Below, piece after piece: positions 29,270-38,858 of a stretch of 64,000 bases of DNA. Location: contig NZ_SLWQ01000002.1 of NCBI RefSeq assembly GCF_004342425.1, positions 186,001 through 250,000 of the forward strand. Direction: 5' to 3'. A model generated the notes under the pieces. The model saw only the letters and a program-made list of their open reading frames with translations, made no database searches and was not told the DNA's origin. The translations under genes were made by a program, and so were the position numbers. Each line of letters begins with the position of its first letter. Position 1 is the first letter of the stretch. The stretch comes from Dokdonella fugitiva. Lineage in GTDB: Bacteria > Pseudomonadota > Gammaproteobacteria > Xanthomonadales > Rhodanobacteraceae.

Positions 29270-32173
29270 GTGAGCGCAAATCCTTCCCAGCCCAGCCTAC
29301 TCCAGCAATTCCAGGCGACTTCGCCGATTTCCGGCGGCAACGCCACGTTCGTCGAGGACCTGTACGAGTCGTGGCTGGCCGATCCTGCGAGCGTCGGCAC
29401 GGGCTGGCAGGCCTATTTCGCTTCGCTCAAGGGCCGCGAGGCCGGCGACGTGCCGCACTCGGCCGCGATCGCACGCATCGAGGCCGCGCAGAAGCTCGGC
29501 CCGCGCGCCGCGGCCCCGCTGGCCGCGGTCGCCGGCGGCGACGCACCGTCGCAGAAGCAGGCCGGCGTGCTCAAGCTCGTCACGGCCTACCGTTCGCGTG
29601 GCCACCTCGCCGCGCGGCTCGATCCGCTCGACATGGAACACGCGTTCCCGGACGCCGACCTCGAGGCGATTGGCCTGCTGCCGCGCCCGGCGGCCCCCGA
29701 CCTCGACCCGGCCTTCCACGGCCTCTCGGCCGCCGACCTCGACAGCGAATTCAGCACCGGCTCGCTCGCCGGCCCGCAGCGCCTCAAGCTGCGCGACCTC
29801 GTCGCGCGCCTGAAGGCGACCTACGCCGGCAGCATCGGCGCCGAGTTCATGCACATCTCCGACGTCGAGCAGCGCCAGTGGGTGCACGAGCAGCTCGAGC
29901 GCGCGGCCGGCAACTACGGGCTCGACGCCGCGGACAAGAAGCGCGTGCTCGAGAAGCTCGTCCAGGCCGACGGCCTCGAGCGCTACCTGCACACCAAGTA
30001 CGTCGGCCAGAAGCGCTTCTCGCTCGAAGGCGGCGACAGCCTGATCCCGTTGCTCGACGAGCTGATCCGCCGCGGCGGTGCCGACGGCATGAAGGACATG
30101 GTCATCGGCATGGCCCACCGCGGCCGCCTGAACGTGCTCGTCAACGTGCTCGGCAAGTCGCCGCAGAAGCTGTTCGCCGAGTTCGACGGCAAGTTCGACC
30201 ATCCGGACGACCCGGCCCACTCCGGCGACGTGAAGTACCACATGGGCTTCAGCGCGGACGTGAAGACGCCCGGTCGCACGGTGCACCTCGCGCTCGCGTT
30301 CAACCCGTCGCACCTGGAGATCGTCAACCCGGTCGTGTGCGGCTCGGTGCGCGCGCGCCAGACGCATCGCCGCGACACGGCGCGCGAGCACGTCGTGCCG
30401 GTGCTCATCCACGGCGACGCCGCCTTCGCGGGCCAGGGCGTCAACATGGAACTGCTCAACATGTCGCAGGCGCGCGGCTTCGCGGTCGGCGGCTCGATCC
30501 ACGTCGTGGTCAACAACCAGGTCGGCTTCACGACGTCGAACCCGCACGACGCGCGCTCGACGCTGTATTGCACCGACGTCGCGAAGATGGTCAATGCGCC
30601 GGTGTTCCACGTCAACGGCGACGACCCGGAAGCCGTGCTGTTCGTCGCGCGCCTCGCGTTCGACTATCGCCAGAAGTTCAAGCGCGACGTGGTCATCGAC
30701 CTCGTCTGCTACCGCCGCCACGGCCACAACGAGGCGGACGAGCCGGCCGCGACGCAGCCGCTCATGTACCAGCTCATCCGTGCGCGCAAGACCGCGCGCG
30801 AGCTGTACGCGCAGAAGCTGGTCGCCGAGGGCGTGATCGCCGAGGGCGATGCGCAGCAGCTCGTCGACGCGTACCGCGCCAAGCTCGAGGCCGGCACGCC
30901 GATCGCCGAGCTCGATCCGGGGTTCAAGGACGAGTTCGCGGTCGACTGGCGCCGCCACGTCGGCGCCAAGCTGTCGCAGGCGGTCAAGACCGGCGTCGCC
31001 AAGGACGCGCTCGCCGCGCTCAACCGCACGATCCTGACCCTGCCGCAGGGGCTCACGCTGCAGCCGCGCGTCGCGAAGATCTACGAGGACCGCCTGAAGA
31101 TGGCCGCGGGCGAGCAGCCGATGGACTGGGGTTTCGCCGAGAACCTCGCCTACGCTTCGCTGATCGCCGACGGCTGCGACCTGCGCCTGGTCGGCCAGGA
31201 TTCGGGGCGCGGCACGTTCTTCCATCGCCACGCGGTGCTGCACGACCAGCGCAGCGGCGGCGAGTACGTGCCGTTGTCGCGCGTGCGCGCGGACGCCGAC
31301 GTCACCATCATCGACTCGCTGCTCAGCGAGGAAGCGGTGATGGCCTACGAATACGGCTACTCCACCGCGCAGCCGAACACGCTCGTGCTGTGGGAAGCGC
31401 AGTTCGGCGACTTCGCCAACGGCGCGCAGGTGGTCATCGACCAGTTCATCTCGTCCGGCGAAGCGAAGTGGGACCGCCTGTCCGCGCTCGTGCTGCTGCT
31501 GCCGCACGGCTACGAAGGCCAGGGACCGGAGCATTCGTCCGCGCGCCTGGAGCGCTACCTGCAGCTGTGCGCGCTCGACAACATGCAGGTGTGCGTGCCC
31601 ACCACGCCGGCGCAGATGTTCCACCTGCTGCGCCGGCAGATGCTGCGCGACTGCCGCAAGCCGCTGATCGTGATGACGCCGAAGTCGCTGCTGCGCCACA
31701 AGCTCGCGGTGTCCTCGCTCGACGAGCTCGCCAACGGCGGCTTCCAGCTCGCGATCGGCGACACGACCGCCAAGAAGGGCGCGAAGGTGCGCCGCGTCGT
31801 GCTCTGCTCCGGCAAGGTCTACTACGACCTCGTCGAGGACGCGGCCAGGCGCGGGATCGACGACGTCGCGATCGTGCGCGTCGAGCAGCTCTATCCGTTC
31901 CCGCGCACCGAAGTCGCCGCGGAACTCGCCAGGTATCCGGCCGCGCAGGACGTGGTCTGGTGCCAGGAGGAGCCGATGAACCAGGGCGCGTGGTACCAGA
32001 TCCAGCATCACCTCAACAAGGTCGTCGGACCGAAGCAGAACCTGCTGTACGCGGGCCGTGCGCGCTCGCCCGCGCCGGCGGCCGGCCACCTGTCCACGCA
32101 CGCGGCCGAACAGGCGGCGCTGCTCGAACAGGCGCTCGTCGCACCGGCCGGCACCGACAGCATCGCGGAGTAA
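29270..32173 (+). CDS. sucA: 2-oxoglutarate dehydrogenase E1 component
   Basis: A 967-residue thiamine-diphosphate enzyme that decarboxylates 2-oxoglutarate and transfers succinyl to the lipoyl group of SucB. The N-terminal E2-binding peptide reads LLQQFQATSPISGGNATFVEDLYESWL. GMAHRGRLNVLVNVLGK, GDAAFAGQGVN and RRHGHNEADEP cover the ThDP and metal region, and the transketolase-like C-terminal domain has PHGYEGQGPEHSSARLERYL. Length fits SucA. No ATG is in frame near the conserved N-terminus, so the start is the GTG at 29270 (M/VSANPSQ). It is followed by sucB and lpdA on the same strand. Confidence 0.95.
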   Translation: MSANPSQPSLLQQFQATSPISGGNATFVEDLYESWLADPASVGTGWQAYFASLKGREAGDVPHSAAIARIEAAQKLGPRAAAPLAAVAGGDAPSQKQAGVLKLVTAYRSRGHLAARLDPLDMEHAFPDADLEAIGLLPRPAAPDLDPAFHGLSAADLDSEFSTGSLAGPQRLKLRDLVARLKATYAGSIGAEFMHISDVEQRQWVHEQLERAAGNYGLDAADKKRVLEKLVQADGLERYLHTKYVGQKRFSLEGGDSLIPLLDELIRRGGADGMKDMVIGMAHRGRLNVLVNVLGKSPQKLFAEFDGKFDHPDDPAHSGDVKYHMGFSADVKTPGRTVHLALAFNPSHLEIVNPVVCGSVRARQTHRRDTAREHVVPVLIHGDAAFAGQGVNMELLNMSQARGFAVGGSIHVVVNNQVGFTTSNPHDARSTLYCTDVAKMVNAPVFHVNGDDPEAVLFVARLAFDYRQKFKRDVVIDLVCYRRHGHNEADEPAATQPLMYQLIRARKTARELYAQKLVAEGVIAEGDAQQLVDAYRAKLEAGTPIAELDPGFKDEFAVDWRRHVGAKLSQAVKTGVAKDALAALNRTILTLPQGLTLQPRVAKIYEDRLKMAAGEQPMDWGFAENLAYASLIADGCDLRLVGQDSGRGTFFHRHAVLHDQRSGGEYVPLSRVRADADVTIIDSLLSEEAVMAYEYGYSTAQPNTLVLWEAQFGDFANGAQVVIDQFISSGEAKWDRLSALVLLLPHGYEGQGPEHSSARLERYLQLCALDNMQVCVPTTPAQMFHLLRRQMLRDCRKPLIVMTPKSLLRHKLAVSSLDELANGGFQLAIGDTTAKKGAKVRRVVLCSGKVYYDLVEDAARRGIDDVAIVRVEQLYPFPRTEVAAELARYPAAQDVVWCQEEPMNQGAWYQIQHHLNKVVGPKQNLLYAGRARSPAPAAGHLSTHAAEQAALLEQALVAPAGTDSIAE

Positions 32174-32227
32174 ACCCCCTCTCCCGGCGGGAAGGGCTCG
32201 AGAAAAATTTCCAAGGACAAATCCACC

Positions 32228-33445
<1,218 letters not shown>

Positions 33446-33458
33446 GCCCAGACAGCAT

Positions 33459-33545
33459 CGGGAATCGGGAATTGGGAATCGGGAATCGAAGGCGCCGAGG
33501 CGCCATGGCCCGCCTCCCATTCCCCATTCCCCATTCCCCACTCCC
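33459..33545. repeat. Opposed GGGAATC/CCCCATT heptamer repeats between sucB and lpdA
   Basis: Positions 33459-33488 contain four near-identical 7-base units (GGGAATC, GGGAATT and so on). Positions 33513-33545 contain about four units of CCCATTC/CCCCATT type in the opposite sense, around a GGCGCC-GAGGCGCC centre. RNA from this gap could fold into a long imperfect stem between two genes whose products are needed in different ratios. Confidence 0.7.
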
Positions 33546-33559
33546 GCAGAGCGAATGAA

Positions 33560-34987
33560 ATGAGCGACCAGAACTTCGACGTCATCGTCATCGGCGGCGG
33601 CCCCGCCGGCTATCACGCCGCCATCCGCGCCGCGCAGCTCGGCCTCAAGACCGCCTGCATCGACGCCTGGACCGGCGCCGACGGCAAGGCCGCGCTCGGC
33701 GGCACCTGCCTCAACGTCGGTTGCATCCCGTCGAAGGCGCTGCTCGATTCGTCCAAGCAGTTCTGGAACCTGACCCAGCACTTCGACGTGCACGGCATCA
33801 CGACCAAGGACGCGGCGATCGACGTCAAGACGATGGTCGGCCGCAAGGACAAGATCGTGAAGCAGTTCACCGGCGGCGTCGCGATGCTGTTCAAGCAGAA
33901 CAAGATCGCCTCGTTCCTCGGCAAGGGCAAGCTGCTCAAGGACCGCCAGGTCGAGATCACCGCGCCCGACGGCGGCAAGCAGGTCATCTCCGGCACCAAC
34001 ATCATCATCGCGACCGGCTCGACGCCGATCGAACTGCCGTTCGCCAAGTTCGACGGCAAGGCGATCGTCGACAATGCGGGCGCTCTCGCCTTCGACGCCG
34101 TGCCCAAGCGCCTCGGCGTGATCGGCGCGGGCGTGATCGGCCTCGAGCTCGGCAGCGTGTGGAAGCGCCTCGGCGCCGACGTCACGGTGATCGAAGCGCT
34201 GCCGGACTTCCTCGCCGTCGCCGACGCCGACGTCGCCAGGACCGCCGCGCGCGAGTTCGCCAAGCAAGGCCTCAAGATCGAGCTCGGCGCGAAGCTGTCG
34301 AAGGCCGAGGTGAAAGGCAACGAAGTCCATCTCTCGTACGCGGGCAAGGATGGCGAGAAGCAGCTCGTCGTCGACAAGCTGCTCGTCGCGGTCGGCCGCC
34401 GCGCCTACACCGACGGCCTGCTCGGCGACGGTACCGGCGTCTCGCTCGACGAGCGCGGCCGCGTCGTCGTCGACGAGCACTGCTGGACCGGCGTGGACGG
34501 CGTGTGGGCGGTCGGCGACTGCGTGCGCGGCCCGATGCTCGCGCACAAGGGCTTCGAGGAAGGCATCGCGGTCGCGGAGCTCATCGCGGGCAAGGCCGGC
34601 CACGTCAACCTCGACACGATCCCGTGGGTGATCTACACCGAACCGGAAATCGCCTGGGTCGGCAAGACCGAAGCTCAGTGCAAGGCAGACAACATCCCGT
34701 ACAAGACCGGCAGCTTCCCATTCGCGGCGGTCGGCCGCGCGGTCGCGATGAACGAGCCGGCCGGCTTCGTCAAGGTGATCGCGCACGCGGAAACCGATCG
34801 CATCCTCGGCTGCCACATCGTCGGCGCGAACGCGTCGGAACTCATCGCCGAATGCGTCGTCGCAATGGAATTCAAGGGCTCCGCCGAGGACCTCGCGCGC
34901 ATCGTGCACGCGCATCCGACCTTGTCCGAAGCGGTGCACGAGGCGGCGATGTCGGTCGACAAGCGCGCGATCCACAAGGCGAACTGA
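33560..34987 (+). CDS. lpdA: Dihydrolipoyl dehydrogenase (E3)
   Basis: A 475-residue FAD disulfide oxidoreductase that reoxidises dihydrolipoyl groups of 2-oxoacid dehydrogenase complexes with NAD. It shows the FAD motif VIGGGPAGYHAAIRAAQ, the redox pair Cys50 and Cys55 in GGTCLNVGCIPSKALL, the NAD motif GAGVIGLELGSVW, AVGDCVRGPMLAHKG, and the C-terminal HAHPTLSEAVHEAA with the His-Glu pair. Position after sucB suggests use in the 2-oxoglutarate complex, and probably also in pyruvate dehydrogenase and glycine cleavage if these lack their own E3. Confidence 0.97.
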   Translation: MSDQNFDVIVIGGGPAGYHAAIRAAQLGLKTACIDAWTGADGKAALGGTCLNVGCIPSKALLDSSKQFWNLTQHFDVHGITTKDAAIDVKTMVGRKDKIVKQFTGGVAMLFKQNKIASFLGKGKLLKDRQVEITAPDGGKQVISGTNIIIATGSTPIELPFAKFDGKAIVDNAGALAFDAVPKRLGVIGAGVIGLELGSVWKRLGADVTVIEALPDFLAVADADVARTAAREFAKQGLKIELGAKLSKAEVKGNEVHLSYAGKDGEKQLVVDKLLVAVGRRAYTDGLLGDGTGVSLDERGRVVVDEHCWTGVDGVWAVGDCVRGPMLAHKGFEEGIAVAELIAGKAGHVNLDTIPWVIYTEPEIAWVGKTEAQCKADNIPYKTGSFPFAAVGRAVAMNEPAGFVKVIAHAETDRILGCHIVGANASELIAECVVAMEFKGSAEDLARIVHAHPTLSEAVHEAAMSVDKRAIHKAN

Positions 34988-35265
34988 GTTCACGGGCGAA
35001 GTGTCCGGCGGGTCGCGAGGCGCGCAGGATGCCCGGTCCCACCCCGCACGTCGCATCGCAACGGGCGGCGCGGCAGGCGCGAGACTCGATCTTCGTCGCC
35101 GCGCCCGCGTCGGTCTTGCATCCAGACGCAATGAAGTCGCTGGCGCGCGCGTTTTCGCCGTCGACGAAGCGCGATGACCCGAGGAACGACGACGGGTTCA
35201 TCGATCGCGAGGGCATGGCCCGAAAACGTGGCCCGACCCTCGGTGGGACGACGAGGTTATCGACA

Positions 35266-36264
35266 ATGACTTTTCAAGCTGGCTTTTCCGCCTTCCGCAT
35301 CCGCGACGACCAGTCCGGCTACCGCGCCGGCATCGAGACGATGCGCACCGACGACCTCTCGCCCGGCGAGGTGCTGGTCAAGGTCGCGTACTCGTCGGTC
35401 AACTACAAGGACGCGCTCGCCGGCACCGGCAAGGGCAAGATCCTGCGCCGCTTCCCGCTCAATGGCGGCATCGACGTCGCGGGCTATGTCGCCGCCTCGA
35501 CCGATCCTGCGTTCAAGGAAGGCGACGCGGTGCTCTGCACCGGCTGCGGCCTGTCGGAGACGCGCGACGGTGGCTACGCCGAATACGCGCGCCTCGAATC
35601 GAAGTGGACGATTCCCTTGCCCCAGGGGCTGACGCTGCGCGAATCGATGGCGCTCGGTACGGCGGGCTTCACCGCCGCGCTGTCGCTGTTCCAGCTCGTG
35701 CGCAACGGCCAGGTGCCGGAGATGGGCCCGATCGTCGTCACGGGCGCGACCGGCGGCGTCGGTGCGCTCGCCATCGACATCCTCACCCGCGCCGGCTTCG
35801 AGGCCCATGCGATCACCGGCAAGGTCGAGCAGTTCGACTGGCTGATCGGACTCGGCGCGAAGCAGTGCATCGCACGCGAGGGCCTCTACTGGGGCCAGCG
35901 CCCGCTCGAGACGGCGCGCTGGGCCGGCGCGATCGACAACGTCGGCGGCGACATGCTGGCCGGCCTCACCCGCGTGATCCGCCCCTACGGCAACATCGCG
36001 AGCTGCGGACTCGCCGCCTCGGCCGACCTCGCGACCACGGTGATGCCGTTCATCATCCGCGGTCTCAGCCTGCTCGGCATCGCCTCGGCCGGCACCGCGC
36101 GCGCGATCCGCGACCAGGTCTGGGAGCACCTTGCGACCGACTGGAAACCGGCGCATCTTGCCACCATTGCAAACCGCGAGGTCACCCTCTCGGAGCTGCC
36201 CCCGGTTTTCGATACGATGCTCGCCGGTGGCTCCCTCGGCCGGACGGTCGTGAAGGTCGCCTGA
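35266..36264 (+). CDS. acuI: Acrylyl-CoA reductase (AcuI/YhdH) family quinone-type oxidoreductase
   Basis: A 332-residue zinc-free medium-chain dehydrogenase of the YhdH/AcuI group, which reduces acryloyl-CoA with NADPH and is thought to remove this toxic intermediate. The motifs are SSVNYKDALAGTGKGKI near the N-terminus and the NADPH-binding VTGATGGVGALAIDIL, with the group's AHAITGK after it. Length is as expected. The ATG at 35266 gives MTFQAGFSAFRIR. It lies alone on the plus strand after lpdA; the 278-bp gap upstream has no gene I can support. Substrate is inferred from the family. Confidence 0.87.
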   Translation: MTFQAGFSAFRIRDDQSGYRAGIETMRTDDLSPGEVLVKVAYSSVNYKDALAGTGKGKILRRFPLNGGIDVAGYVAASTDPAFKEGDAVLCTGCGLSETRDGGYAEYARLESKWTIPLPQGLTLRESMALGTAGFTAALSLFQLVRNGQVPEMGPIVVTGATGGVGALAIDILTRAGFEAHAITGKVEQFDWLIGLGAKQCIAREGLYWGQRPLETARWAGAIDNVGGDMLAGLTRVIRPYGNIASCGLAASADLATTVMPFIIRGLSLLGIASAGTARAIRDQVWEHLATDWKPAHLATIANREVTLSELPPVFDTMLAGGSLGRTVVKVA

Positions 36265-36271
36265 GCGGTCT

Positions 36272-36299
36272 TTGCCGGCAACGCGCCGGCGTCTAGAAT
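36272..36299 (+). promoter_or_regulatory. Sigma-70-type promoter for the pilH-like gene
   Basis: TTGCCG and TAGAAT are separated by 16 bp and lie about 28 bases before the ATG. AGGGGAAA provides a good ribosome binding site between them and the start. Both boxes are close to consensus. Confidence 0.65.
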
Positions 36300-36326
36300 G
36301 AACCCTTCAACAGGGGAAACTGCAAC

Positions 36327-36695
36327 ATGTCCAGAGTACTGATCGTCGACGATTCGCCGTCCCAGCTCGTTGGTATGAAGCGTACCGTCGAGAAGCTCGG
36401 TCATCAGGTCATCACCGCGGAAGACGGCGCCGCCGGCGTCGAAGTGGCCAAGCGCGAGCTGCCCGACCTGATCCTGATGGACGTCGTGATGCCGAACCTC
36501 AACGGTTTCCAGGCCACGCGCACGATCTCGAAGGATCCGAAGACGAGCCACATCCCGATCATCCTCGTCACGACCAAGGACCAGGACACCGACCGCGTCT
36601 GGGGCATGCGCCAGGGCGCCAAGGCCTACGTGACCAAGCCGATCGACGACGCCGAACTCACGCGCGTCATCAAGGAATACCTGCCGGCCGGCTGA
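36327..36695 (+). CDS. pilH: Single-domain response regulator, PilH-like
   Basis: A 122-residue CheY-like receiver with no output domain. The acidic pair is in ILIVDD-type VLIVDDSPSQ, the phosphoacceptor Asp in LPDLILMDVVMPNLNGFQ, the Thr in LVTTKDQ and the Lys in YVTKPIDDAEL. The run DVVMPNLNGFQATRTISKDP, followed by HIPIILVTTKDQDTDRVWG, is close to PilH, a regulator of the Pil-Chp system that sets twitching through the pilus motors. PilG is the alternative. The histidine kinase is not in the window. It has its own promoter and is monocistronic. Confidence 0.85.
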   Translation: MSRVLIVDDSPSQLVGMKRTVEKLGHQVITAEDGAAGVEVAKRELPDLILMDVVMPNLNGFQATRTISKDPKTSHIPIILVTTKDQDTDRVWGMRQGAKAYVTKPIDDAELTRVIKEYLPAG

Positions 36696-36696
36696 G

Positions 36697-37167
36697 TCCG
36701 CACGCCCGCTCCGGGCGCGCAGAACGCACCTGTGTTGGGCGGCGGAAGCCGCGATGCTCCTGCGCACGAGCGCCGGGCTGATCGCGCGCGCCCTGTCGAA
36801 GAGCATCGCGACTGCCCGCGCTCCCACAAAAGCACCGCACGCTGCCCCAAGCGGATGCCCGGAGGGCGGAATCCGCCTTTGCAAGCTCGGCGGCTATGGC
36901 CTTCGACCTTGGGCCGCCCTACCTCCTGGAGCGCACCCCGTGCGCGACCGTCGCGGCCCGGCACAACGCCACGCTGCGATCGCCCACAGCGTGGGCTCCT
37001 ACAGGGAACGCCAGGCGTTCATCGTGCGCGGGAGGGCATTGCCGCTGGCGTCGCTCCAGCATCGCGGTGGCATCGAGACAGTTGCTACCACGAAGAACGC
37101 GCGTGCTGGTCAAACCACGCGGCGGCGGATCCGGCGCTTGCGCGCCTTGATCCGCCCTACCTGAAGC
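36697..37167. repeat. 470-bp non-coding spacer filled with intergenic repeats
   Basis: No gene is supportable here. On the minus strand, 36770-36820 contains a GTGGGAGCGCGGGC...CGCGATGCTCTTCGAC-type element. 36926-37006 is a copy of the GGAGCGCACCCCG...CGATCGCCCAC...GTGGGCTCCTACAGG element also found at 5741-5819. 37124-37156 is an inverted repeat, GGCGGATCCGGCGC against GGCGGATCAAGGCGC, ending in CCCTAC. Several GCCCTAC words flank these units. The spacer lies between convergent pilH and cbpA. Confidence 0.65.
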
Positions 37168-38052
37168 TCAGGCACGTGGGTCGTAGTCCGGAAATGCGCG
37201 CGCGAGCTGCTCGAAGCATTCGCGCTGCTCGTCGGTCTCGGCTCTCGGCGCATGCACGACGAGGGTGACGATCTGGTCGCCGGCGACCTTGCCCGGCCAG
37301 CCACGCCCGCGCAGGCGCATCTTGCGCCCGCTATCCGATCCTGCCGGCACGCGCAGCTCGACATCGCCGCCGAGCGTGGGCACCGTGACCGTGGCGCCGA
37401 GCGCGGCCTCCCACGGCGACAGCGCGAGCGTGCTGAGCACGTTGTTGCCGTCGAGCGCGAAGACGTCGTCCTCGCGCAGGCCGACCTCGAGGATGAGATC
37501 GCCGGGTGGCCCGCCATGGGCGCCGGGCGAACCCTGCCCTGCGAGCCGGATCTGCTGACCCGGCAGGATGCCCGCGGGGATCTTCACCTCGAGCGTGCGT
37601 TCGCGGCGGCCGTCGCGCAGGCTGATGCGCTCGCGACCGCCGTGGTACGCCGTGCGCAGGTCGACCGCGACCTGTGCGTGGACGTCGCGACCGCGCCGGG
37701 GGCCGGCGCGCCCGCCGCCGCCGCGCCCGCCGAACAGCGATTCGAAGAAGTCGCTGAAGTCGGCGCCCTCCTCGTCGAACGCGGGGCCGTGCTGCCAGTT
37801 CGGCGGCGGCCCGCGGAATTCGTCGCCGCCGCGGTACCCGCCCGCGCGCAGCTGGTCGTAGGCGCGCCGGCGCTGCGGATCCTTGAGCGCCTCGTACGCT
37901 TCGTTGACCGCCTTGAACTTCTCCTCGGCGCCGCCTTCCTTGCTGACGTCGGGGTGGTATTTGCGCGCGAGCTTGCGGTACGCCGACTTGATCTCGGCGT
38001 CGCTCGCGTCGGCTTTCACGCCGAGTGTGTCGTAGTAGTCCTTGAATTCCAT
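37168..38052 (-). CDS. cbpA: Curved DNA-binding protein / DnaJ-like co-chaperone CbpA
   Basis: A 294-residue class B J-domain protein. The J domain covers residues 1-70 with the HPD motif in ARKYHPDVS. A Gly/Phe-rich linker follows (FSDFFESLFGGRGGGGRAG), and two beta-barrel substrate-binding domains come after it. The cysteine-rich zinc finger of DnaJ is absent. It stimulates DnaK and in E. coli also binds curved DNA. It follows hsp20 on the same strand but a strong terminator separates them, so it likely has its own promoter; I found no clear heat-shock box for it. Confidence 0.93.
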   Translation of the reverse strand: MEFKDYYDTLGVKADASDAEIKSAYRKLARKYHPDVSKEGGAEEKFKAVNEAYEALKDPQRRRAYDQLRAGGYRGGDEFRGPPPNWQHGPAFDEEGADFSDFFESLFGGRGGGGRAGPRRGRDVHAQVAVDLRTAYHGGRERISLRDGRRERTLEVKIPAGILPGQQIRLAGQGSPGAHGGPPGDLILEVGLREDDVFALDGNNVLSTLALSPWEAALGATVTVPTLGGDVELRVPAGSDSGRKMRLRGRGWPGKVAGDQIVTLVVHAPRAETDEQRECFEQLARAFPDYDPRA

Positions 38053-38154
38053 CCGTTACCCCGCCAGAACGTGCCTCGTGGACGGTCGCGGTCGAAGCGC
38101 TCCGGAACCGCCGGGATGCCGGCGCGTGCACCGGTCGCGTCGACCCGACGGACC

Positions 38155-38193
38155 GCGCAAAAACGAACGGCCCGCGGACGCGTCCGCGGGCCG
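38155..38193 (-). terminator. Intrinsic terminator between hsp20 and cbpA
   Basis: A near-perfect palindrome (GGCCCGCGGA and TCCGCGGGCC around CGCG, 38170-38193) is followed on the minus strand by GTTCGTTTTTGC. It would end hsp20 transcription about 80 bases after its stop. Confidence 0.8.
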
Positions 38194-38270
38194 GATATCG
38201 AAGACCGCGGTGCGCGCGGCCCAGCGTAGCAAAGCCGCGCACTCCGGGGCGCCTTCGCGCCCCGTCGCGT

Positions 38271-38711
38271 TCAGCCGTTGATCGCGATGCGCCGCGGCGC
38301 CGACTGCGCCTTCTTCGGGATCGTGATCTCGACGACGCCATGCTTGCCGCTGGCGCGGATGCCGTCGGCGTCGGCGCTATCGGGCAACACGAAACGACGG
38401 TCGAAACGGCCATGTGCGCGCTCGACGCGCGTCGCCTTGGCGCCGTCGGCCAGCGTTTCGGCGGCGCGCTCGCCCTTCAGCGACAGCACGTTCTTGTCCA
38501 TCTGCACTTCGATCGTGGCCGGATCGACGCCCGGCAGGTCGGCGAGGATGACGAAGCGCTCGGCTTCCTCGCGCACGTCGACGCGCGGGGTCCAGTGCGC
38601 TTCGGCCTCGGCCTGCGCAGCCGACTGCCCACCGTTGAAGAAACGATCGAGCGCCTGCTTCGCATGCACGTTGCCGCGCACGAACCAGGGGTTGTAGTGG
38701 GTGACGATCAT
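38271..38711 (-). CDS. Hsp20/alpha-crystallin small heat-shock protein
   Basis: A 146-residue small heat-shock protein that holds unfolding proteins in a refoldable state. The alpha-crystallin domain (about 42-135) shows TPRVDVREEAERFVILADLPG, then LSLKGER and GRFDRRFVLPDSAD, and ends in ITIPKK. An I-x-I-like tail (RIAING) lets subunits assemble. GGAGAGAG precedes the ATG. A near-consensus sigma-32 promoter lies about 50-75 bases upstream, so it should be strongly heat-induced. It is divergent from the peroxiredoxin gene. Confidence 0.95.
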   Translation of the reverse strand: MIVTHYNPWFVRGNVHAKQALDRFFNGGQSAAQAEAEAHWTPRVDVREEAERFVILADLPGVDPATIEVQMDKNVLSLKGERAAETLADGAKATRVERAHGRFDRRFVLPDSADADGIRASGKHGVVEITIPKKAQSAPRRIAING

Positions 38712-38757
38712 GAGTCTCTCTCCGCGATCCAGGGGCGGCGATTGCCGCGATGGCGGA

Positions 38758-38786
38758 TAGATGGGTTCCGGCAGGATCGATTCAAG
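38758..38786 (-). promoter_or_regulatory. Sigma-32 (heat-shock) promoter of hsp20
   Basis: On the minus strand CTTGAA (38786-38781) and CCCATCTA (38765-38758) are separated by 15 bp, matching the RpoH consensus CTTGAA / CCCATNTA. The -10 element is 47 bases from the hsp20 start codon. Confidence 0.85.
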
Positions 38787-38800
38787 AGCGGGCGCCGACG

Positions 38801-38806
38801 TATGAT
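38801..38806 (+). promoter_or_regulatory. Candidate -10 box (TATGAT) for the peroxiredoxin gene
   Basis: TATGAT lies 53 bases before the ATG at 38859, in the spacer shared with the hsp20 heat-shock promoter. Its -35 region would overlap the hsp20 -35 box, so the two promoters may interfere. Confidence 0.4.
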
Positions 38807-38858
38807 GCCCGCGATGCGGCGATCCGCCGCGAAATCCCCTGACGAAGAGCATCCAGCC

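Noticed and set aside
34988..35265. A minus-strand open frame (about 114 codons) over the lpdA-acuI gap.
   Set aside because: It overlaps the lpdA 3' end, has skewed composition and no recognisable motif; treated as non-coding.
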